From Sphingomonas kyeonggiensis (GTDB lineage: Bacteria > Pseudomonadota > Alphaproteobacteria > Sphingomonadales > Sphingomonadaceae), in the NCBI RefSeq assembly GCF_014204495.1, contig NZ_JACHLN010000002.1, positions 372,001 through 436,000 of the forward strand: 64,000 nucleotides of DNA, in the 5' to 3' direction. Shown here piece by piece: positions 48,579 through 57,534 of the stretch; position 1 is the stretch's first letter, and each line of letters starts with the position of its first letter. Under the pieces are notes generated by a model that searched no databases, had not been told where the DNA came from, and saw nothing but the letters and a program-made list of their open reading frames with translations. A program made the position numbers and the translations under genes.

Positions 48579-49703
48579 ATGAATGCGCCGACCGAGGGGC
48601 AATTGGCGCTGGCCGGAGCGCTGGCGCGGGGTGGATCGAAGGGCGAAGGCGAAATCGCCCATGTCGCGGCCTCGGTCTATACCAGCCCGGAACGCTTCGC
48701 CGACGAACAGGCCTGTATCTTCTCGCGGGTCCCGCTGGTCATCGCGCCCTCCGCGCTGCTGCCCGAAGCGAACATGGCGATCCCGCATGACGGCTTCGGC
48801 AAGCCGCTGCTCATCACCCGCGACAAGGCGGGCCAGGCGCATGTCTTCCTCAACGTCTGCCGGCACCGCGGCACCAGGCTGGTAGAGGGCTGCGATGCGG
48901 TAAAGGGCGGTCGCCTGGTCTGCCCTTATCATGCCTGGACCTATAATTTTGACGGGCGGCTGATCGGCCTGCCCCGCCCCGATACCTTTCCCGGCCTCGA
49001 CAAGGGCGAGTACGGCCTCAGGCGCCTGCCCACGCACGAGGCCGGCGGGCTGATCTGGTTCTCCTTCGCCGAGGACGCCGATTTCGCCGAGGCCGACCTG
49101 CTCGCCCGCGACTTCGAGGCGTTCGACCTGTCCGCCCAGCATCTGTTCCGCCGGCGCACCCACAGCGTCAACGCCAACTGGAAGCTGATCATGGACGCCT
49201 TTCTCGAGGCGTACCACGTCCAGCGCCTCCACGCCGCGACGATCGCGCCCTTCTTCCAGGATGGCGTGTCGACCGCCGACACGATCGGCGCGCATCAGCG
49301 TTCGGCGGTCGGGCGCGAGGCAGCGCTGGCGGCGCTCTCCTCCAGCGACTGGGCGACGCTGCGCGCGGCGATCACCTACACTTACCAGATGTTCCCTGGC
49401 ACGGTGCTGGTGGTCAGCCCCGACTACATCAACCTCATGGTGCTCATGCCCCAGTCCGAAGGCCGGGTGCTGGTCGAGGATTTCATGCTAATCCCCGAGC
49501 TGCCCAGCACCGAAAAGGCTCTCGCCCATTGGGAGAAGAGCTGGGAGCTGCTCGACGGCGGCGTCTTCGCATCGGAGGATTTCCGTGCCTGCGAACTCGG
49601 CCAGCAGGGCCTGTCCTCGGGGGCGGTCGAACGGGTCACTCTGGGCACGCTCGAGCTGGGCATCCGGCACTTCCACGATGCGGTTAATGCACATCTCCGG
49701 TAG
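48579..49703 (+). CDS. Rieske-type aromatic-ring hydroxylating dioxygenase, alpha subunit
   Basis: 374 residues from the ATG at 48579. The Rieske cluster is C94-x-H96 and C115-x2-H118. The mononuclear iron site has H213 and H218 in FLEAYHVQRLHAAT after N200/D206. It hydroxylates a substrate that cannot be named; no beta subunit, ferredoxin or reductase gene is adjacent. Divergent from the AmpG-like gene. Confidence 0.9.
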   Translation: MNAPTEGQLALAGALARGGSKGEGEIAHVAASVYTSPERFADEQACIFSRVPLVIAPSALLPEANMAIPHDGFGKPLLITRDKAGQAHVFLNVCRHRGTRLVEGCDAVKGGRLVCPYHAWTYNFDGRLIGLPRPDTFPGLDKGEYGLRRLPTHEAGGLIWFSFAEDADFAEADLLARDFEAFDLSAQHLFRRRTHSVNANWKLIMDAFLEAYHVQRLHAATIAPFFQDGVSTADTIGAHQRSAVGREAALAALSSSDWATLRAAITYTYQMFPGTVLVVSPDYINLMVLMPQSEGRVLVEDFMLIPELPSTEKALAHWEKSWELLDGGVFASEDFRACELGQQGLSSGAVERVTLGTLELGIRHFHDAVNAHLR

Positions 49704-49782
49704 AGCCCTGAGGGTAATTCCTCTGTATATCCTCCGTTCCCGCGCGGGCGTACCTAAATTGGGTATTCGAGAGGATCATCCC

Positions 49783-49932
49783 ATGCCGCTTCCGCTGCCA
49801 CCCCGCGAGTTCCTGGACGTCAACGAGGAAGACCGCCTGCCGCGCGGCACCGGCCTGATGATTGCCTTCGGTATCGGCGCGGTGAGCTGGGCGATCATCG
49901 TCGCGGCCGCACTGGTGCTGCTGCGCCACTGA
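49783..49932 (+). CDS. Small single-helix membrane protein (49 residues)
   Basis: ATG at 49783 with GAGAGGA 8-12 bases before. A Pro-rich start (MPLPLPPREFLDVNEEDRL) then one transmembrane helix (about 23-46). No known family recognised; codon use fits the genome. Confidence 0.62.
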   Translation: MPLPLPPREFLDVNEEDRLPRGTGLMIAFGIGAVSWAIIVAAALVLLRH

Positions 49933-49954
49933 GCTCCAATTCGGGCTCGGCCGC

Positions 49955-50389
49955 CTAAGCCGGGCTCAGGAACAGGCTGAAACTGCCCGGCAGCCGCCGC
50001 GGCGCCTTTGCTCCCTCCAGCACCGCCTCGATCGCATCGATCGCCGCCAGCAGGTCCCGCTGCGGATAGGGCTTGGCCAGGCATCCAGCCGCCAGCACCT
50101 TGGCTTCCTCGGGGAAGCTTCCCGTCACGAACAGCACCGGAAGGCCCCGCCCCTGCGCGGCGCGCGCGACTTCGATGCCGCTGCCATCGGCCAGCCGCAC
50201 ATCTGCGAGCACCAGGTCGAGATCCTTGTCCGCCGCGAGCACGCGGAGCGCCTCGGCCACGGTATCGACCGTCGCGGCAACCGCGAAACCCTCACCGCTC
50301 AGGAAATGCTCGGTATCGAATGCGAGCAGCGGTTCGTCCTCCACCACCAGGAGTCGCGCAATCCGCCGCTTTTTCCGTCCGAACAACAT
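49955..50389 (-). CDS. Stand-alone response-regulator receiver protein
   Basis: 144 residues from the ATG at 50389. Receiver domain with acidic E17/D18 (VVEDEPLL), phospho-acceptor D63 in LVLADVRLADGSG, and LAKPYPQ (Lys). No output domain. It could serve a phosphorelay or an unlinked histidine kinase; no kinase is adjacent. Confidence 0.9.
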   Translation of the reverse strand: MLFGRKKRRIARLLVVEDEPLLAFDTEHFLSGEGFAVAATVDTVAEALRVLAADKDLDLVLADVRLADGSGIEVARAAQGRGLPVLFVTGSFPEEAKVLAAGCLAKPYPQRDLLAAIDAIEAVLEGAKAPRRLPGSFSLFLSPA

Positions 50390-50496
50390 GCCGCCTGAAG
50401 CCCGCCAAGTCTCTGAACCCACTGCGCTAACGCGCGAATCCCTTTCGAGGGCGCAATAATTTTTGAAGCGACCGCGACAATCGCTATATCGCCCCT

Positions 50497-51780
50497 GTGT
50501 CTCCATCCAATCCCAAAGAAGCGCAGCGCATCGCGAAGCTGCTGGCCCGTGCAGGAATCGCGTCCCGTCGCGATATCGAGCGCATGATCACCGACGGGCG
50601 AATCGCCCTGGACGGCAAGGTGCTCGATACGCCGGCCACGCTGCTGACCTCGCTGCGCGGCGTCACCGTCGACGGCAAGCCCGTCGCCGCGCCCGCTCCC
50701 GCCCGCCTGTTCCGCTATCACAAGCCCGCCGGCCTGCTCACCACCGAGCGCGACCCCAAGGGCCGCCCGACCATCTATGACAATCTCCCCGAGGGGCTGC
50801 CCCGGGTGATGCCGGTCGGCCGACTCGACCTCAGCACCGAGGGGCTGCTGCTGCTCACCACAGATGGCGAGCTCAAGCGCGAGCTGGAACTGCCCGCTAC
50901 CGGTGTCGAGCGCAGCTACCGCGCCCGCGCCTATGGCAACGTCACCCAGGCCCAGCTCGAATCGCTGATGCTCGGCGTCGAGATCGAGGGCATCCGCTAT
51001 GGCTCGATCAACGCCAATATCGAGCGGCGCACCGGCGCCAATGTCTGGATCGAGATGACCCTGACCGAGGGCAAGAACCGCGAAGTGCGCCGTGTGCTCG
51101 AATATCTCGGGCTCGAGGTGAACCGGCTGATCCGCACCCGCTACGGCCCCTTCTACCTTGGCGACATGCCTCCGGGCGATGTCGACGAGATCCGCAAGGC
51201 CGATCTCATCACCTTCCGCACCGTGATGTCCAAGCCCGGCGGCGGCAAGGCGGCCTCGAACCTGCAGTTCGCGGTGCGCTCGCGCGTCGTCGAGCCGGCG
51301 CCGCGCCCCAAGCCGGTGCCGACCGGCGGCGTCGAGCCGGAGGGGCGCCGCAAGGTCGCCAAGCCGGTGGCGGCGCCGAAGAAGCCGGTATTCACCGCAC
51401 GCATCACGCCTGAGGCGAAGCGCGGCGACGAGGCCCAGGAGCGTCCGCGTGCGCCCGGCAAGCCCGGCTTCGCTCCGCGTGGCGACCGCGCCGAGCAGCG
51501 GCCGCGGGGCCCGGGCAAGCCGGGTTTCGCCCGCAATCGCGACGAGGCTCCCGGCGAGCGGTCGCGCGGTCCCGGCAAGCCCGGCCCGCGCAAGCCGCGC
51601 GAGGAAGCGCCGGCCAATCCGGCTCGCGCCGCCCGCGCGCGTGCGCACCGCGAGGCGCGTGAGCCGCAGACCGGTGATTTCGTCGATCGGCCCAAGGGGC
51701 CGCGTCGCCCGGATCGCGGGCCTGCCGGCGGTCGTGGGAAACCGGGCAAGCCCGCCCGCCCGCCAAGGACGCGCAAGTAA
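50497..51780 (+). CDS. RluB-like 23S rRNA pseudouridine synthase with long basic tail
   Basis: 427 residues, GTG start. An S4 domain (10-60), then the RsuA/RluB catalytic core with D111 in VGRLDLSTEGLLLL and EGKNREVRRVLEYLGLEVNRLIR. The last about 170 residues are a low-complexity Arg/Pro/Gly-rich tail with at least three copies of RGPGKPG-F/P. The core length fits RluB/RluE. The tail is expected to be unstructured and RNA-binding. It overlaps rsmD as TAATG. Confidence 0.92.
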   Translation: MSPSNPKEAQRIAKLLARAGIASRRDIERMITDGRIALDGKVLDTPATLLTSLRGVTVDGKPVAAPAPARLFRYHKPAGLLTTERDPKGRPTIYDNLPEGLPRVMPVGRLDLSTEGLLLLTTDGELKRELELPATGVERSYRARAYGNVTQAQLESLMLGVEIEGIRYGSINANIERRTGANVWIEMTLTEGKNREVRRVLEYLGLEVNRLIRTRYGPFYLGDMPPGDVDEIRKADLITFRTVMSKPGGGKAASNLQFAVRSRVVEPAPRPKPVPTGGVEPEGRRKVAKPVAAPKKPVFTARITPEAKRGDEAQERPRAPGKPGFAPRGDRAEQRPRGPGKPGFARNRDEAPGERSRGPGKPGPRKPREEAPANPARAARARAHREAREPQTGDFVDRPKGPRRPDRGPAGGRGKPGKPARPPRTRK

Positions 51781-52319
51781 TGCGGATCATCGCCGGAGAA
51801 TGGCGCGGCCGCCCGCTCGTCGCGCCCAAGGGGGACACCACCCGCCCCACTGCCGACCGTTCGCGCGAGGCCTTGTTCTCGATGCTCGCCAGCCGCCTCG
51901 GCAGCTTCGAGGAACTCGCGGTTGCGGACCTGTTTGCGGGTTCGGGCGCCCTGGGTCTCGAATCCCTCTCCCGCGGCGCGGCGACCTGTCTTTTCGTCGA
52001 GCAGGACAAGGCAGCGCTCGATGCCTTGCGCGCCAATATCGCCAAGCTGGGCGCCAAGGGTGCCGAGGTGCGCGCCGGGTCGGTGATGGCGCTTGGCCCG
52101 GCGCGGGCGCCGCTCGACCTGATCCTGATGGACCCGCCCTATGGCACCGGCGCGGGCAGCGTCGCGCTCGACAAGCTCGGCCGTCTCGGCTGGGCCGGCC
52201 CGGCCACCTGGATCAGCATCGAAACGGCGAAGGACGAAGTGCCCGATATCGCGGGCTTCACCGTCGATGTCAGCCGCACCCACGGCAAGGCGCGGCTCAC
52301 CTTGCTGCGGATGGCCTGA
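51780..52319 (+). CDS. rsmD: 16S rRNA (guanine-966-N2) methyltransferase
   Basis: 179 residues. MRIIAGEWRGRPL and TADRSREALFSML open the family; AdoMet site is LFAGSGALGLESLSRG, and the catalytic motif is LMDPPYGTGAG. Coupled to the pseudouridine synthase upstream, so two rRNA-modifying enzymes share a message. Confidence 0.95.
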   Translation: MRIIAGEWRGRPLVAPKGDTTRPTADRSREALFSMLASRLGSFEELAVADLFAGSGALGLESLSRGAATCLFVEQDKAALDALRANIAKLGAKGAEVRAGSVMALGPARAPLDLILMDPPYGTGAGSVALDKLGRLGWAGPATWISIETAKDEVPDIAGFTVDVSRTHGKARLTLLRMA

Positions 52320-52335
52320 CCGCTCATCTCCACCG

Positions 52336-52357
52336 TTCCCCGGCCTTTGCCGGGGAA
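52336..52357 (+). terminator. Perfect hairpin behind rsmD
   Basis: TTCCCCGGC (52336-52344), loop CTTT, GCCGGGGAA (52349-52357), 16 bases past the rsmD stop. It is a compact single unit of the TTCCCCGG repeat family. Confidence 0.5.
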
Positions 52358-52570
52358 CTGACGAGCCGACTTCCTACAGTGCCTGGACCGCGACTCGCCA
52401 AAGTACACAAAGTACAGGCCAAGATGCGGTTTTAGTGCCGCTCGATCACCCCAATTCGAGGCTGGCGTCGCGTGCCGCGCAATATGATTGCGTGCGCGTG
52501 ATCCTATTTTCGCCAACCGCGTCAAAGAGCAGCCGGCCCGAAGGCTGGCTGCGCGAGCCCAGCAGGCTAA

Positions 52571-52584
52571 ATCCTACATTGCAA
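52571..52584. repeat. Variant of the TTCC-N6-GGAA motif across the MFS stop
   Basis: On the minus strand TTGCAATGTAGGAT; its TAG is the stop of the MFS gene. Compare 4678-4691 and 62185-62198. Confidence 0.4.
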
Positions 52585-53842
52585 GCCGGCGCTTCTGCAC
52601 GAGCAGCAGCCCGACCAGGCTCAGCATCCCGGCCCCGGCGAGATAATAGCCGACCAGTTCCAACCCGCCCTGCTGGACCAGCCAGGCCGCGATCAGCGGG
52701 GTGAGGCCGCCGCCGAGGATGCCGCCCAGGTTGAAGGTCACCGACACGCCGGTATAGCGCACGCGCGCCGGGAACAGGCTCGGCAGCCAGGCGCCGAGCG
52801 GGCCATAGACGAACCCCATCACGAACAGCGCGAAGGCGAGCCAGATCGCGACGCTGGGCAGCGAGTCCGGCCCGAGCATGAGGGTCATCGTCAGACCCAC
52901 CGGCACGGTGAACAGGCAGCCTAGCATCAGCACGCTGTTGGCGGTGCGCTTGTCCGCGCTGATCCCGGCGACGGCGATGCCCGCAGCCATGAACAGGATG
53001 GCGATCAGCTCGATCCCCAGGAACGTCTCGCGGTCATAGCCGAGCGTCTTGGTGCCGTAGCCGATGATGAACACGGTCGAGATGTAGAACAGCGCGAAGC
53101 AGGCGATCGTGCCTACGGTGCCGGCGAAAGCGGCGAGCGCGCTGGTGCGGAACAGCTCGCCGATCGGCACGGCGGGCGGCGCTTCCTTCTCGGTCGCCGC
53201 GACATATTCGGGCGTCTCGGTGATCTTGAGGCGTACCCACAGGCCGAGGAATACCAGTACCGCGCTCGCCAGGAACGGCAGGCGCCAGCCCCATTCGCGG
53301 AAGGTCGCCTCGTCCATCAACGCGCCCAGCACCAGGAAGAAGCCATTGGCGAAGATGAAGCCCACCGGCGCGCCCATCGGCGGGAAGCTGCCATAGCGGT
53401 TCGCCCAGCCCGGCGGCGCGTTCTCCACCGCAAGCAGGCTGGCCCCGCCCCATTCGCCACCGAGCCCGAGCCCCTGGCCGAAGCGCAGCAGGCACAGCAG
53501 GATCGGTGCGGTGACGCCGACCAGCGCATAGCCGGGCAGGAAGCCGATCAGCACGGTCGAGATGCCCATCAGCATCAGTGAGGCGACCAGCGTCGACTTG
53601 CGGCCCAGCCGGTCGCCGAAATGACCGAACAGCACCCCGCCGAGCGGTCGCGCGAAGAAGGCGACCGAGAAGCTGGCATAGCTGGCGAGCTGGGCGATCC
53701 AGGGCTCGCTGGCGGGAAAGAACAGGTCGGGGAACACCAGCGCCGCCGCGGTCGCATAGATGTAGAAATCGTAGAATTCGACCGAGGTGCCCACCAGGCT
53801 GGCGAACAGGATGCGGCGGTGCGATGCGGCGGCTTTGGTCAT
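52574..53842 (-). CDS. MFS transporter, metabolite:proton symporter type
   Basis: 422 residues from the ATG at 53842. Twelve membrane segments. The start ILFASLVGTSVEFYDFYIYATAAAL and GGVLFGHFGDRLGRKSTL mark the MHS subfamily (shikimate, proline/betaine, alpha-ketoglutarate transporters). GQGLGLGGEWGGASLLAVENAP is a second signature. The substrate cannot be named. Confidence 0.9.
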   Translation of the reverse strand: MTKAAASHRRILFASLVGTSVEFYDFYIYATAAALVFPDLFFPASEPWIAQLASYASFSVAFFARPLGGVLFGHFGDRLGRKSTLVASLMLMGISTVLIGFLPGYALVGVTAPILLCLLRFGQGLGLGGEWGGASLLAVENAPPGWANRYGSFPPMGAPVGFIFANGFFLVLGALMDEATFREWGWRLPFLASAVLVFLGLWVRLKITETPEYVAATEKEAPPAVPIGELFRTSALAAFAGTVGTIACFALFYISTVFIIGYGTKTLGYDRETFLGIELIAILFMAAGIAVAGISADKRTANSVLMLGCLFTVPVGLTMTLMLGPDSLPSVAIWLAFALFVMGFVYGPLGAWLPSLFPARVRYTGVSVTFNLGGILGGGLTPLIAAWLVQQGGLELVGYYLAGAGMLSLVGLLLVQKRRLAM

Positions 53843-53966
53843 GCCCTCTCCCCTTTGATCCTCTCCTTGGATCGATTGACCGCAAAGGGGAAGCCCGTTC
53901 ATCGGCCGGACAGTTTCGCCCGCGTACCGGAAAATCCTCAGCGACCGGAAGTCAGGGAGACGGGCG

Positions 53967-54152
53967 ATGCGCGAATCGGCAGGCAGGCGGCTGGCTTATG
54001 CCACGCTGTTCGCAATCCTGGCCGGGCTGCTCGTCGCCTTCTGGAACCCGATCGAGCATTTCAAGGCGGATCTGCGGGCTGATGGCCAGGGATTCAAGTT
54101 CAGCATCGAGCTGGCGAGCCATTTGCTCGAACTGGGCGCAAAACGGCTTTAA
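53967..54152 (+). CDS. Small single-helix membrane protein (61 residues)
   Basis: ATG at 53967 with GGGAGACGGG just upstream. Basic N-terminus, one hydrophobic helix (about 11-27), then a mixed soluble tail (FKADLRADGQGFKFSIELA). Not recognised. A repeat element follows. Confidence 0.5.
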   Translation: MRESAGRRLAYATLFAILAGLLVAFWNPIEHFKADLRADGQGFKFSIELASHLLELGAKRL

Positions 54153-54183
54153 GCAACACCGACATTAGAAACCCCATGTCCAA

Positions 54184-54287
54184 CTGTTCCCCGGCGAAGG
54201 CCGGGGCCCGGTTTCGGCGTATCTGGACAGGGCGGGCAAACCTCTCGAGCGACATTGCAACTGGGCCCCGGCCTTCCCGGGGAACAG
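54184..54287. repeat. Inverted-repeat element (REP/BIME-like), TTCCCCGG type
   Basis: Arms at about 54184-54209 and 54263-54287; the second lacks two bases inside its hairpin. The centre differs from other copies. Confidence 0.8.
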
Positions 54288-54369
54288 GGAGGTTGCACAT
54301 CGGCGAGCCTTATCCTCTTCGCCGCGATAAGGGGATGGCGATAGGCTCGCAGAAAATCGAGAGGACAAT

Positions 54370-55329
54370 ATGCGCATCACCGGCCTGGCGGCATTCGCCC
54401 CGCTCCTCCTCGCTTCCGCTGCCCCGGCACCGCATTACGCCGTCGTCCATGGCTGGCCGAGCCTGCCCGAGGGGCGCGTGCTCGGTCCCTGTTCGGGCGT
54501 CGCGGTGACCAGCAAGGGCGAAGTGCTGGTCCTCCACCGGGGCAATCGCGGTACCGATGCCAAGGGGCTGGTGCCGGTGAAGGAGCCGGTGGTCGAAGTG
54601 TTCGACGCGGTGACCGGCAAGCTCAAGCGCGAATGGGGCGCCGGGCTGTTCGTCGTGCCGCATGGGATCAGCGTGGGCCCCGGCGATCATGTCTGGATCA
54701 CCGATACCGGTACCAGCCAGGTCTTCGAGTTCGCCCCCGACGGCACCTTGCTCCGCACGCTGGGCGAGCGGGGTGTGCCGGGTGCGGATGCAACGCATTT
54801 CGATCGCCCCACCGATGTCGCGCCGATGGCGGACGGGAGCTTCTACATCGCGGACGGCTATGGCAATTCGCGCGTCGCGCGGTTCGCCGCTGATGGGAAG
54901 CTGCTGTTCCAATGGGGCACGCGCGGTACCGGGACGGGCCAGTTCAATATCCCGCATGCACTGGCAGTGGATCGATCGGGCCGCGTCTATGTCGCCGACC
55001 GGGTGAACGACCGCGTCCAGGTCTTCGACCCCAGGGGCCGCTATCTAACCGAATGGAAGTCGCCGGCGATCGGCCGCCCCTTCGGCCTGGCGCTGCTTCC
55101 CGGCAACCGGATGGCGATACTCGACGGGGGATCGAACCCGGACAAGGTGCCCGATCATGACGGCGTGACGATCGCCGGTCTCGATGGCCGTCAGGTCGAG
55201 CATTTCGGGCGGATGGGCAACCAGGACGGCCAGTTCTGGATCGCCCATGACATCGCCGCGGACCGGGCCGGCAATATCTATGTCGTCGATATCGCCGGCC
55301 AGCGCGTGCAGAAGTTCGCGCGGCGTTGA
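54370..55329 (+). CDS. Secreted NHL-repeat beta-propeller protein
   Basis: 319 residues with a signal peptide (to about 19). NHL-type repeats (VVPHGISVGPGDHVWITDTG, FDRPTDVAPMADGSFYIADG, FNIPHALAVDRSGRVYVADR, FWIAHDIAADRAGNIYVVD), as in the peptidyl-alpha-hydroxyglycine amidating lyase group. Six blades are plausible. An enzymatic role is not established for bacterial members. Convergent with pit, 3 bases apart. Confidence 0.83.
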   Translation: MRITGLAAFAPLLLASAAPAPHYAVVHGWPSLPEGRVLGPCSGVAVTSKGEVLVLHRGNRGTDAKGLVPVKEPVVEVFDAVTGKLKREWGAGLFVVPHGISVGPGDHVWITDTGTSQVFEFAPDGTLLRTLGERGVPGADATHFDRPTDVAPMADGSFYIADGYGNSRVARFAADGKLLFQWGTRGTGTGQFNIPHALAVDRSGRVYVADRVNDRVQVFDPRGRYLTEWKSPAIGRPFGLALLPGNRMAILDGGSNPDKVPDHDGVTIAGLDGRQVEHFGRMGNQDGQFWIAHDIAADRAGNIYVVDIAGQRVQKFARR

Positions 55330-55332
55330 GGC

Positions 55333-56976
55333 TTAGAGCCCCAGCACCTTCACGCCGTTGAGCATCGCCCAGTAGAGGCAGCCCGAGAGCGCCATCGCCG
55401 CAGGCAGGGTGAGCAGCCAGGCGAGCGCCAGGTTGCGCACCGTGCGGCCCTGCAGGCCCGCGCCGCTTGCCACCGATGCGCCGGCGACGCCCGAGGACAG
55501 GATGTGCGTGGTCGACACCGGCAGGCCGAAGCGATCGGCCGCCAGGATCGTGCCGGCCGCGACCAGCTCGGCCGAGGCGCCCATCGCATAGGTCATGTGC
55601 TGCTTGCCGATCTTCTCGCCGACGGTGACGACGATCCGCTTCCAGCCGATCATCGTGCCGAGGCCGAGCGCGAGCGCGACGACGATCTTCACCCAGAGCG
55701 GGATGAAGCGCGTGCCGGCTTCCAGCTTCTTCTGATAGTCGCCCAGCGCGGTCAGCTCCTCGGCCTTGTAGCCCTCGGGCTTCTTGGTCGCGAGCTTGGT
55801 GGTGTCGAGCACCAGGTACATGTCGTTGCGGACATTGCCGGTGGCTTCCGCCGGCACCTTGCTCAGCGCGCCATAGCCCTGGACGCGGCCGGTAAGGTCC
55901 TTCGACAGGCCCTCGAGCGCGGCGAACACCTCGGGCGTCTCGGCCTTGCGCTGCTGGAGCGCGGTGGTGAGCACGGTGCGGGCCTGGGCCGGCGCCATGT
56001 CCGGCAGGCCGCCGCTGCGCGCGTCGAACACGGCCTCGGCGATATTGGCGGTCTGGACATAGGCGGGCGTGGCGCTCGCCGACTGGGTGCGGTTGAGCGC
56101 ATAGGCGGTGGGCGCACAGCCGATCAGGATCAGCATGATCAGGCCCATGCCCTTCTGGCCGTCGTTCGAGCCGTGGCTGAACGAGACCGCGGTGCAGGTG
56201 AAGATCAGCGCGCTGCGGATGCCGATCGGCGGCGCGGTGTTCGGCATCGGCGAGGTGTAGAGCTTCTGGTTGCGCAGGAAGACGCGCATCACCAGCAGCA
56301 GCGCGATCGCGGCGAAGAAGCCGATCAGCGGCGCCATCCACAGGCCGGTGAGGATCTTGGTCGCCTGGCTCCAGTCGACACCCGCGGTGCCGCCGCGCGA
56401 GCCGGCGTTGATCAGCTGGTTGGCGAAGCCGACGCCGAGCACCGAGCCGATCAGCGTGTGCGACGACGAGTTGGGCAGGCCGATATACCAGGTGCCGAGG
56501 TTCCACAGCACTGCCGCGAGCAGCAGCGCGAAGATCATCGCGAACCCGCCCGAGGATCCCACGTTGAGGATCAGCTCGACCGGCAGCAGCGTGATGATCG
56601 AATAGGCGACCGCGCCCGACGACAGCATCACGCCCAGGAAGTTCCAGAAGCCCGACCAGACGACGGCGAAATGGGCAGGCATCGAATTGGTGTAGATCAC
56701 CGTCGCGACGGCGTTGGCGGTATCGTGGAAGCCGTTCACGAACTCGAAGCCGAGCGCGATCAGCAGCGCCAGGCCGAGGAAGAGGAACACGCCGGTGGCC
56801 AGCTCCTCCCCTACCCCCTTGGTGTCGGTCAAAACGCTCCAGCCGGCAAAGGCCAGCCCGCCCACCATGATCGCCGCGAACAGCAATTTGGCGAGGGGAT
56901 GCGTCTTGTAGTCGAATCGGGGGCCGGGCTGCGGTTGGTCAACCGGTGCGGCTTGGTCCAGAGCGAGTGATGCCAT
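55333..56976 (-). CDS. pit: Inorganic phosphate transporter, PiT family
   Basis: 547 residues. Two PiT signatures: GFHDTANAVATVIYTNSMPA near residue 85 and SHGSNDGQKGMGLIML near residue 270. About 10-12 membrane segments, with a hydrophilic middle loop (about 310-420) that is longer than in E. coli PitA. Proton- or cation-coupled low-affinity phosphate uptake. A Pho box sits 27 bases before the start, so expression is expected to respond to phosphate starvation, which is less usual for pit. Confidence 0.93.
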   Translation of the reverse strand: MASLALDQAAPVDQPQPGPRFDYKTHPLAKLLFAAIMVGGLAFAGWSVLTDTKGVGEELATGVFLFLGLALLIALGFEFVNGFHDTANAVATVIYTNSMPAHFAVVWSGFWNFLGVMLSSGAVAYSIITLLPVELILNVGSSGGFAMIFALLLAAVLWNLGTWYIGLPNSSSHTLIGSVLGVGFANQLINAGSRGGTAGVDWSQATKILTGLWMAPLIGFFAAIALLLVMRVFLRNQKLYTSPMPNTAPPIGIRSALIFTCTAVSFSHGSNDGQKGMGLIMLILIGCAPTAYALNRTQSASATPAYVQTANIAEAVFDARSGGLPDMAPAQARTVLTTALQQRKAETPEVFAALEGLSKDLTGRVQGYGALSKVPAEATGNVRNDMYLVLDTTKLATKKPEGYKAEELTALGDYQKKLEAGTRFIPLWVKIVVALALGLGTMIGWKRIVVTVGEKIGKQHMTYAMGASAELVAAGTILAADRFGLPVSTTHILSSGVAGASVASGAGLQGRTVRNLALAWLLTLPAAMALSGCLYWAMLNGVKVLGL

Positions 56977-57002
56977 GATGTGCGCGCCTCTGGCCGGAGG
57001 GT

Positions 57003-57031
57003 GTGACAGCCATATGACAAACGCATGACAG
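57003..57031 (-). promoter_or_regulatory. Pho box (three direct repeats) upstream of pit
   Basis: On the minus strand three heptamers, CTGTCAT, TTGTCAT and CTGTCAC, spaced exactly 11 bases apart (57025-57031, 57014-57020, 57003-57009). This is the established PhoB-binding pattern (CTGTCAT-N4 direct repeats). It ends 27 bases upstream of the pit ATG. Confidence 0.85.
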
Positions 57032-57184
57032 GGCCATGGATCGGCTGTTTTGCGTCATTTCGGCACGCGATCATGGGCACGCGCGGCCGGGGGCGGATTA
57101 GCACCGAAAGGGGCCCAACTCACTTTGCCAAAACCCGCGCGGCGTCGGACAACCGGAGCGCCTGATGTTGGCAAGGAGACAAGA

Positions 57185-57454
57185 ATGAAGGAACTTTCAT
57201 TGCTCGCCGCCTGTGCAACGCTTGCCCTGATGGGCTCCGCGATGCTTCCCTCTTCGCAAGCCATGGCGCAGACCAATCCGAACTGCCTGCCTGAGCTGAC
57301 CCCGGACGCGCCGCCGCCGAACCCCGAGGATAATTGCGACGAGGTCGGCAATCCCGAGGAAGGCGGCACCGACAATCCGCCGCCCCCGCCGCCGATTCCG
57401 CCCAGTGCCTTCGCACGGGTCGACGCGGTCGCGCTCCGCGAGATCTACGTCTAG
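57185..57454 (+). CDS. Small secreted Pro-rich protein (89 residues)
   Basis: ATG at 57185 behind AAGGAGA. Signal peptide cut near AMAQ (residue 29). The mature part has two cysteines, an acidic Pro/Asn/Glu-rich middle and a run of six prolines. Function unknown. Divergent from pit, with the Pho box in the spacer but over 150 bases away. Confidence 0.6.
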   Translation: MKELSLLAACATLALMGSAMLPSSQAMAQTNPNCLPELTPDAPPPNPEDNCDEVGNPEEGGTDNPPPPPPIPPSAFARVDAVALREIYV

Positions 57455-57534
57455 ATCCGCTCCTGGCGAGACGGTTGGGCGGGATCGCGCAACCGTCTCC
57501 ATCCGCCGCCGTCAGCGCGGCGTGTCCATCAGGT

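Noticed and set aside
46986-49703. A 905-codon frame that would fuse an N-terminal part to the Rieske oxygenase
   Set aside because: The first 531 codons are antisense to the AmpG-like gene. The Rieske protein has its own ATG at 48579 with GGGAGGAA in front.
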